Below are positions 62,241 through 64,000 of a stretch of 64,000 nt of DNA, one piece after another. A program made the position numbers and the translations under genes. The notes below the pieces were generated by a model. It did no database searches. It was not told the origin of the DNA and was given only the letters and a program-made list of their open reading frames with translations. The stretch comes from Ferruginibacter sp. (GTDB lineage: Bacteria > Bacteroidota > Bacteroidia > Chitinophagales > Chitinophagaceae): positions 1-64,000 of the forward strand of contig NZ_JAQBNR010000001.1 of NCBI RefSeq assembly GCF_028288465.1, in the 5' to 3' direction. Position 1 is the stretch's first letter. Each line of letters starts with the position of its first letter.

Positions 62241-63236
62241 ATGAAATACCTATTTGTAACTGCAGTCTTTTTGTGCGTTTTGGATATTGCCATTGCACAG
62301 GATACATCTCTTAAGGAGATGAAAGTAATTGCAGAAAACGCTGTAAAAAATGACACTATAAAAAAAGCAGATAAAAACGGGTGGATTAAAGGCTTAGCAT
62401 GCAGTATCAGTCTTACCCAGGTAAGCAACAGCAATTGGATTTCAGCAGGAGGCGATCGATTTTCTCTTTCAACAGCAGCAACTGTCAATGCTTTTGCTTC
62501 CAAAAAATGGGGCAGAAAAAACTGGGATAACTCGCTGGATTTTAACTATGGCCTGATAAAAACTACTTCTCTTGGTTCGCGAAAATTCAATGACCGCATT
62601 GACCTGGTTTCAAAATATGGATATGCGCCTGCAAACTGGAACAAAGTAAATATTTCAATTTTGGGCCAGTTAAGGACGCAATTAACCAGCGGGTATGAAT
62701 ACAATTATTTTGAAACTGCAAACAAAAGAAGGAATTCAGGCTTTTTTGCCCCTGCTTATATTGTGATAGCACCTGGCATCAGCTGGACTCCACTTTCCTG
62801 GTTTTCTGTATTTGGTTCTCCTCTCGCAACAAGATGGACAATTGTTACCAACGGTCCTTACAGTTATCTTTCCCAGGGCGGTATATTTAACAGTCACATG
62901 GAAACGCCACTGGCCACACTCTATGGTGTAAATCCTTTGAAACAGCATAGGGGAGAGTTTGGTACTTTTGTTACAGCAGTGATCAGGAAAGATATTGTGA
63001 AAAATGTTGCCTATTCCGGCAAGCTGGATTTATACAGTAATTACCTTAGAAATCCGCAAAATGTTGATCTATTTTGGACAAATCAATTTAAGGTAAAGGT
63101 AAATCGATTTATCCAGGTAAGTTATTCTTTAGATCTTTTATATGATGATGATGTAAAAAAATCTTCAGTGCCGTCGCAGACAATAGGTTTGCAGATGTTA
63201 TCCACCTTGGGTGTGGGTTTTGCGCTTAATTTATAA
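62241..63236 (+). CDS. DUF3078 outer-membrane-type protein 2
   Basis: It has the same plan as the previous gene: a signal peptide (KYLFVTAVFLCVLDIAIAQ), KNGWIKGLACSISLTQVSNS, barrel-like strands throughout and the shared DLYSNYLRNPQNVDLFWTNQ region near the C terminus, ending FALNL. The two are paralogs that have diverged a good deal. Function is unknown. Confidence 0.88.
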   Translation: MKYLFVTAVFLCVLDIAIAQDTSLKEMKVIAENAVKNDTIKKADKNGWIKGLACSISLTQVSNSNWISAGGDRFSLSTAATVNAFASKKWGRKNWDNSLDFNYGLIKTTSLGSRKFNDRIDLVSKYGYAPANWNKVNISILGQLRTQLTSGYEYNYFETANKRRNSGFFAPAYIVIAPGISWTPLSWFSVFGSPLATRWTIVTNGPYSYLSQGGIFNSHMETPLATLYGVNPLKQHRGEFGTFVTAVIRKDIVKNVAYSGKLDLYSNYLRNPQNVDLFWTNQFKVKVNRFIQVSYSLDLLYDDDVKKSSVPSQTIGLQMLSTLGVGFALNL

Positions 63237-63264
63237 ATCTCTCTTAACTTATTTATACATTTGC

Positions 63265-63290
63265 CCTCCGGTTTAGCCGGAGGATTTTTT
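63265..63290 (+). terminator. Terminator between DUF3078-2 and scpA
   Basis: CCTCCGG pairs with CCGGAGG around a 5-base loop, then ATTTTTT. It ends 18 bases before the scpA start. Confidence 0.88.
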
Positions 63291-63308
63291 GTAACCTAAC
63301 TTTTTACT

Positions 63309-64000
63309 TTGGCCAATAATACATACCAGATAAAACTGGACCAGTTTGAGGGACCGTTTGATTTGCTTCTCTTCTTTATTGAAAGAGATGAACTGGATAT
63401 TTACAATATTCCGATTACAAAAATAACCAATGATTTCCTGGATTTTATCCATCAAACAGAAAAGCTGAACATTGAACTGAGTAGTGAATTTATTTTATTT
63501 ATCAGCACCCTGATGCGCATAAAGGCAAAAATGCTTATTCCAAGAAAGGAAATTGATGAACAGGGCAATGAAATTGACCCCCGGCAGGAACTGATCAATA
63601 AAATACTGGAATATAAAAGATTTAAAGAAGCATCGGCAAAAATGGCGGAGTTGGAGGAAACACGCATGCTGATGCTGAAGCGCGGCAACCTGCAAAGAGA
63701 ATTATCGCAAATAGGAGAAGAAGCTGGTGAAGGCACAGAGATACAGGCTGTTACTTTATTTAAACTGATGAAAGCCTTCGAAAAAGTGGTGCAGCGACTA
63801 CACGAAAAAAATAACAGGCCGGTGCATACAGTTGTGCAATACAATTATACGATGGAAGAAAGTCGTGATTACATGTTAACTACCTGCCGTGCTGCTAAAA
63901 ATGCTTCATTCGAAAAAATATTTGAAGTATGCCAGGATCGTATACATGCACTGTTCCTTTTTTTAAGTTTACTGGAGTTGTCACAACAGAAATATTTAAT
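63309..64000 (+). CDS. scpA: Segregation and condensation protein A (3' end cut by window)
   Basis: ScpA is the kleisin that bridges SMC heads in the bacterial condensin. The protein reads YQIKLDQFEGPFDLLLFFIE near the start, the classic ScpA N terminus, then RDELDIYNIPITKITNDFLD and SSEFILFISTLMRIKAKMLI. The start is a TTG at 63309: an in-frame TAA lies 12 bases upstream, and no ATG or GTG comes between. The frame runs to the end of the window, so the C-terminal winged helix is missing. Visible length is 230 residues. Confidence 0.93.
   Translation, partial: MANNTYQIKLDQFEGPFDLLLFFIERDELDIYNIPITKITNDFLDFIHQTEKLNIELSSEFILFISTLMRIKAKMLIPRKEIDEQGNEIDPRQELINKILEYKRFKEASAKMAELEETRMLMLKRGNLQRELSQIGEEAGEGTEIQAVTLFKLMKAFEKVVQRLHEKNNRPVHTVVQYNYTMEESRDYMLTTCRAAKNASFEKIFEVCQDRIHALFLFLSLLELSQQKYL

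Overview
The window reads as an ordinary chromosomal stretch of a Bacteroidota bacterium, most likely a Chitinophagaceae-like member. The evidence is the gldE-gldD pair beside ssb, the ftsX-DUF3098-uppP order, fused and long-form enzymes typical of the phylum (long IspG, fused E1 alpha-beta dehydrogenase, LeuRS with a large insertion), many DUF families seen mostly in Bacteroidota (DUF3109, DUF3108, DUF3098, DUF3078, DUF1573), promoter boxes of the TAnnTTTG type and almost no Shine-Dalgarno sites. No rRNA, tRNA, CRISPR array, prophage or classical insertion sequence was seen. The first gene (ssb) and the last (scpA) are cut by the window edges.

Layout. 1-8070: ssb, gldE, gldD, a DUF3109 cysteine-rich protein, a class D beta-lactamase lipoprotein, a VWA-TPR fusion (BatB-BatC like) and ispG. 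8240-12481: a minus-strand four-gene cassette of cysteine-cluster proteins that I cannot assign to any described system. 12981-20702: nadB, a persulfide-dioxygenase/rhodanese-like enzyme with an ArsR regulator, tsaB, ridA, a D-hydroxyacid dehydrogenase, greA, a HIT protein and ruvC. 20836-27210: an envelope block (flippase-like membrane protein with DUF3108, MBL hydrolase, UMF1-type transporter, uppP, DUF3098, ftsX). 27659-31536: leuS, then a RAYT transposase flanked by two pairs of inverted REP palindromes.

31602-35483: a hypothetical protein, an M23 peptidase without a signal peptide, then a compact minus-strand operon of an Lgt-like transferase, a radical SAM protein of the Tes/MJ0619 type and two tiny membrane proteins. 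35802-48492: dxs, rbfA, a LolC/E-like permease, an N-terminal transketolase subunit without its partner, a WecA/MraY-type transferase, frr, an HSDR_N_2 nuclease-like protein, AMP nucleosidase, an Ldh-family dehydrogenase, lysC, an Mpo1-like protein and queA. 48734-64000: a very large TraB/GumN-domain protein, a tandem ABC ATPase, a YebC-family protein, a PhzF-family protein, the fused E1 dehydrogenase, two DUF1573 proteins, an EamA transporter, mscL, two DUF3078 proteins and scpA.

How the genes work together: ispG and dxs both serve the MEP isoprenoid pathway; uppP and the WecA-like enzyme use the undecaprenyl carrier that pathway feeds. frr, rbfA, leuS, tsaB, queA, greA and the YebC-like protein serve translation and transcription. 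The two places most worth attention are the Lgt-like/radical SAM operon (a possible lipid-modifying pathway) and the four-gene cysteine-cluster cassette. The RAYT/REP locus is a well preserved example of its type, and a degenerate intergenic element of about 27 bases (four copies) is scattered through the window.
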